Origin: Microbulbifer mangrovi
Lineage (GTDB): Bacteria; Pseudomonadota; Gammaproteobacteria; Pseudomonadales; Cellvibrionaceae
Direction of reading: 5' to 3'
NCBI RefSeq assembly: GCF_002009015.1
Contig: NZ_LZDE01000334.1
Span: 1-51,762, forward strand
DNA length: 51,762 nucleotides
In this document: positions 49,801 to 51,762 of the stretch, piece by piece
How the letters are laid out: each line of letters begins with the position of its first letter
Position numbering within the stretch: position 1 is the stretch's first letter
Notes under the pieces: model-generated
The model's input: the letters and a program-made list of their open reading frames with translations, nothing else
The model's database searches: none
What the model was told of the DNA's origin: nothing
Made by a program: the position numbers and the translations under genes

Positions 49801-50640
49801 GGCCGACCTGATTTTCGGCACGCCCGCTTATTGCTATCGGCGCACCAAATCGCGCTTTTTCGTATCGACCGGGAGTGGGCGGAGAATTTCTTGCTACCCC
49901 TGCTCGACTGGCAGCGGGATGCCACCGAGGCCGCCGGCTTGTGGCAGGCCTATCTCTGGAGCGCCCGACTGTACCGCCCCCTGCTCGGCGCCTACAAGCG
50001 GTCCTTCCTGGAAACAGCCCGCCACTATCAAGCGCTCGGCGACTACGCACGCCAGTATGCGAGCGTGCTCACCATCGCGGCGCTGGACCCTGCTGACACC
50101 TTCACCAGCGACGAAATGCGGGAAGCCATCGCCGCACTGCCCGATGAAGGACTATGTCGCGCAGCAGATACACTCACCCAGGCGCTGCAGGGTGCCGGGG
50201 AGCGCCAACCGGCCTACTGGCGAGAAAAAATCGTACCCTTCTGGCAGGCCCTGTGGCCCAAGGAACAGGCGAGGATAACCACCGGCCTAGCCGAGGAACT
50301 GGCCGAGCTGGCGATCACCGCCGGTGAACAGTTCCCGGCGGCCATGGCAATGCTACAGGAATGGCTGATGCCCTTCCGTCATTCTGACCGCGTGGTAATG
50401 CACCTGCAGGAATCCGGGCTATGCGGACGCTTCCCTGAAGAAGCCCTGCAGCTGCTAGCCCGCATCACCGACCAGACCGATAGGGCACCGTTAGAGCTTG
50501 GGGGGTGCCTGACGGCAATCGCTGGTGCCGCGCCCAAGTCAGTGGAAAACTTGCAATTTCAGGCTCTGCGTACTTTTGCCCGACAGCACGGTATGAATGT
50601 GAATACTGAGCCAAACGCGGAGGAAGAGATCCCTGCGTAG
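46810..50640 (+). CDS. Dsr1-like anti-phage SIR2-domain protein
   Basis: A 1276-residue protein with an N-terminal SIR2-type NADase-like domain: VVFFCGAGISRP (GAG at 28-30), TTNYDR with N125, YLHG with H164, SGDFG at 183-187 and the FVGYRIGDP strand at 211-219. The remaining about 1000 residues are helical, repeat-like and without a recognised enzyme domain, as expected for a phage-sensing region. In domain order, length and motif wording it fits the defence-associated sirtuins (Dsr1 in particular), which deplete NAD+ on infection and abort phage growth. Single-gene cargo of the tRNA-Leu island. Codon use is GC-rich and close to the host. The assignment is from memory of the family, not a search. 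Confidence 0.8.
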   Translation: MQLITDGPDIPDTLIEAHEEGRVVFFCGAGISRPTLPDFGGLVKDLYRHCGTRPSRQEQELIDAEQYDAALDQLEERLPGQNAFLRPKLYDALQFKPKAGIYKTHRALLELGRDPKGRMRLVTTNYDRMFIRAAMGAKLKAGEYPAPQLPVPKQSHWDGVAYLHGLLPDSPAPAALNRLVLTSGDFGLAYLVERWAARFVSELLRNYIVCFVGYRIGDPILRYMMDAIAADRRQGNQTQKAYAFGECKPGEETEQEDEWRKKGVQPILYEKPPGDQSHSKLHGTLRAWAETYRTGIAGREAIVTRYAVTRPMPSTRQDDYVGRVLWAISHRSGEPARRFAEHTPVPPLEWLYDFAAPKFQLEDLPRYGVAIAAGSTLQDTFSLTLRPSPFDHAPWMRLVSHGVDRVRHDKVMVQLSRWLARHLGDPELLLWLVKNGAQLHTDFAWQIEHQLDKVAALEMPDKLDELQRTRKEAPNAIPSPSLRTLWRLLLSGAIKSPRSSSDLYLWKRRLSRDGPSIALRQELRTLLTPKATLPTQYRYGTEARPEGLTDLTKWKVEVSSSHAQHTLREMRTSAYWQTLLPGLLYDAEQLLSDALALRGELNPDTLDHDSSYWRLPSISPHEQNREREREDNDWVVLIQLLRDAWLAVLEQNPERARTATYGWRSQPHPIFHRLALFAASQEQIAPNGKWVDWLLDCDHRWLWADNCRREVMRLLVLQGANLPPEQQGKLEHAILAGPAWNVQQDEGDEEHQQLVERAIWLRLTKLHASGCTLGSDAREELSALQLSHEQWQLASDESDEFMIWSYGTDSGDWGGHQDAKSAPRTMPELAGWLREQHTGDNDWQEICGTQLDLCSDALRSLASEGIWPARYWREALQAWSDKQFATASWESLAELLQAMPENLLVDIAHSLTWWLRSIAGHIGNQDEELLPLCERLLEVAAQLEDGVATEEPVTRAINHPSGHVTQALLDYLFASKPGDNQGLLDALRQLFTALCDLGRPDFRHARLLLSAHQIALFRIDREWAENFLLPLLDWQRDATEAAGLWQAYLWSARLYRPLLGAYKRSFLETARHYQALGDYARQYASVLTIAALDPADTFTSDEMREAIAALPDEGLCRAADTLTQALQGAGERQPAYWREKIVPFWQALWPKEQARITTGLAEELAELAITAGEQFPAAMAMLQEWLMPFRHSDRVVMHLQESGLCGRFPEEALQLLARITDQTDRAPLELGGCLTAIAGAAPKSVENLQFQALRTFARQHGMNVNTEPNAEEEIPA

Positions 50641-50651
50641 CATGAGGTTGA

Positions 50652-50689
50652 ACACTGGGGCGGAGAGTCGATTCGCTCCCCCAAGTGTT
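50652..50689 (+). terminator. Hairpin after the SIR2 gene
   Basis: ACACTGGGGCGGAG and CTCCCCCAAGTGT pair imperfectly around a short loop 12-50 bases after the stop. There is no T-tract. It is the best candidate for transcript end of the SIR2 gene. Confidence 0.4.
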
Positions 50690-51168
50690 ACGAGTGAAAT
50701 TGATCAGGCACAGCAATACACCACATTTAATCGCTGGCTCTAGCAACGATCAATAAACTACTCCATGCACAGAAGTCCAGTGACCTGAAACCCAAAACCC
50801 CTCACCTCTTTAGAAGAACTAGCCGACCAAATATTGACCTGACCCAATAATTCCATGATGGTTCGCGATCAAGGTGAATAAACACTCAGCCCGACTTAAC
50901 CTGGGCATCCACTCCTCGACGTTGCACCAGCTGCGCCGATGAAACGCTATAAAGACCCAAGGATAGGGCTGTAGTACCGAGCCCTATCGGAAACATTGGT
51001 GCCCCCTGGTAGTAAGTGCCCATATATCTTGATACAAGGGCCTATACATCAAGATGATCCAATCCACCAATCGGCTGCGGGGTTTTGACCCAGCCAGTCT
51101 CTATTGCGGCATCCACTCGCATTTTTCCTCATTATTTTTTTATAGTGATCAAGAAAAAGTGTGCCCTG
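50690..51168. other. Non-coding stretch before the IS3 insertion
   Basis: About 480 bases without a supported gene on either strand: frames are short, lack ribosome sites and show no family motif. It lies between the SIR2 gene and the gene remnant cut by the IS and may be degraded island DNA. Confidence 0.4.
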
Positions 51169-51403
51169 CTATTCCGGCGAAAGCACGATATTGAGCTTCC
51201 GTAGCCCAGGGTCCGCTGCGTCAATCAGCTGCTGCAAAGTCTTCACCACCCACTCATTGATCGCAGGCCAATTTTCCTCATCGAAAGCTCGCACTTGAAA
51301 ACCCGCCACAAAACGCTGAGCCTTGCCTGGCGTCGGTTCCTCTCGCACTACAACGGTACAGCCCCGAGGAAAGCATTTTTGTCGAACTGCTGGTAGTTCA
51401 GTA
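51169..51403 (-). pseudogene. 3' remnant of a gene cut by an IS3 element
   Basis: About 78 codons of open frame on the minus strand, with GKAQRFVAGFQVRAFDEENW and INEWVVKTLQQLIDAADPGL, ending in a stop at 51169. The frame continues upstream only into the IS left end at about 51404, where the encoded residues (MVSGISRPLH) come from the IS terminus, so the true N-terminal part is missing or beyond the window. No family is recognised with confidence. The acidic, Trp-containing helical end looks like a C-terminus of a soluble protein. Confidence 0.6.
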
Positions 51404-51762
51404 TGTAGTGGTCTACTAATCCCGGACACCAACTTAGGTGGTAAGGTTGCCGCCTGATTCAGAGGTGTTCAATGAGTAGACAACGGCGATCCTTCTCTCC
51501 CGAGTTCAAGCTTGAGGCCGCTAGCTTGGTCATTGACCAGGGGTATTCGATATCAGATGCCGCCCGGTCTTTGGACGTCGGCACAACTGCCATCCGCCGC
51601 TGGGTGAACCAACTAGAGGCTGAACGTGGTGGTGTGACGCCGGCCAGCAAAGCTCTCACCCCAGAGCAGCAAAAGATCCAGGAGCTTGAAGCCCGCATTA
51701 ATCGCCTCGAGCGGGAGAAAGAGATACTAAAAAAGGCTACCGCTCTCTTGATGTCCGACGAG
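51404..51762 (+). mobile_element. IS3-family insertion sequence, left end (partial)
   Basis: The probable left terminal repeat begins TGTAGTGGTCTACTAATCCC at 51404, with the TG start and GGACACC segment typical of IS3-family ends. orfA starts 68 bases inside. The right end, orfB and target duplication lie beyond the window, so exact limits are not confirmed. Confidence 0.75.
51472..51762 (+). CDS. IS3-family transposase OrfA (partial, runs off window)
   Basis: The first 97 codons of an IS3-type OrfA: an N-terminal helix-turn-helix (RRSFSPEFKLEAASLVID, GYSISDAARSLDVGTTAIRR) with WVNQLEAE, then the leucine-zipper segment IQELEARINRLEREKEILKKA used for dimerisation. The frame is open to the last base, and the family normally ends orfA a few codons later and reads into orfB by a -1 frameshift. 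AGAGGTG upstream of the ATG is the ribosome site. Confidence 0.9.
   Translation, partial: MSRQRRSFSPEFKLEAASLVIDQGYSISDAARSLDVGTTAIRRWVNQLEAERGGVTPASKALTPEQQKIQELEARINRLEREKEILKKATALLMSDE

Noticed and set aside
43010-51762. A second copy of the tRNA-Leu 3' end that could serve as attR
   Set aside because: I found no match to the tRNA end (GTTCGAGTCCGGCC or CTCTGGTACCA) downstream in the window.

Overview
The window looks like part of the chromosome of a marine gammaproteobacterium, most likely of the Cellvibrionales and Microbulbifer-like. The reasons are a high-GC, tightly packed gene order; gammaproteobacterial versions of groESL, nadC, the ccoNOQP-ccoGHIS block, argG, pyrC-rnt and queA-tgt-secDF; and paired DUF1631 proteins. 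The genus is inferred from protein character, not from rRNA.

Layout. Positions 1-1400 are the edge of a chromosomal integron: an AT-rich leader with repeated small hairpins, an SOS-type (LexA) promoter and the integron integrase intI. Any attI site and cassettes would lie at or beyond the left edge. Positions 1400-6200 hold groES-groEL behind a probable sigma-32 promoter, fxsA, an SDR reductase and a DUF481 outer-membrane protein. Positions 6200-11450 hold an alkyltransferase-like DNA-damage sensor, then a one-strand peptidoglycan-recycling block: ampD, ampE, a PLP dehydratase/racemase, a PEBP protein and ampG. Positions 11640-16970 hold two paralogous DUF1631 proteins. Positions 17340-22850 hold nadC, convergent with a four-gene envelope-glycosylation operon (ICMT-like methyltransferase, polytopic glycosyltransferase, GtrA, GtrB).

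Positions 22990-32440 are a complete cbb3 oxidase locus. The structural genes ccoNOQP sit behind an FNR/ANR-type promoter whose operator overlaps the argG stop codon. They are followed by the assembly genes ccoG-H-I-S and a SafE/TauE-like membrane protein with a long His-rich tail. Positions 32430-42780 are housekeeping: argG, divergent pyrC-rnt, a secreted PHB-depolymerase-type esterase, a very small conserved protein, secD-secF, tgt and queA. yajC is missing from its usual place between tgt and secD.

Positions 42850-51762 are an integrated island. It starts at a tRNA-Leu(CAA) gene, followed by a P4-type tyrosine integrase, a DUF6387-like protein, an AlpA-like regulator and two small winged-helix-like proteins. 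The cargo is a 1276-residue SIR2-domain protein that I read as a Dsr1-type anti-phage sirtuin. At the right edge an IS3-family element has cut into another gene. No attR is visible, so the island continues beyond the window.

The most distinctive parts are the SOS-controlled integron end with its repeated hairpins, the tRNA-Leu defence island, the GtrAB-based glycosylation operon with an ICMT-like partner, the tandem DUF1631 pair, and the cbb3 regulatory architecture.
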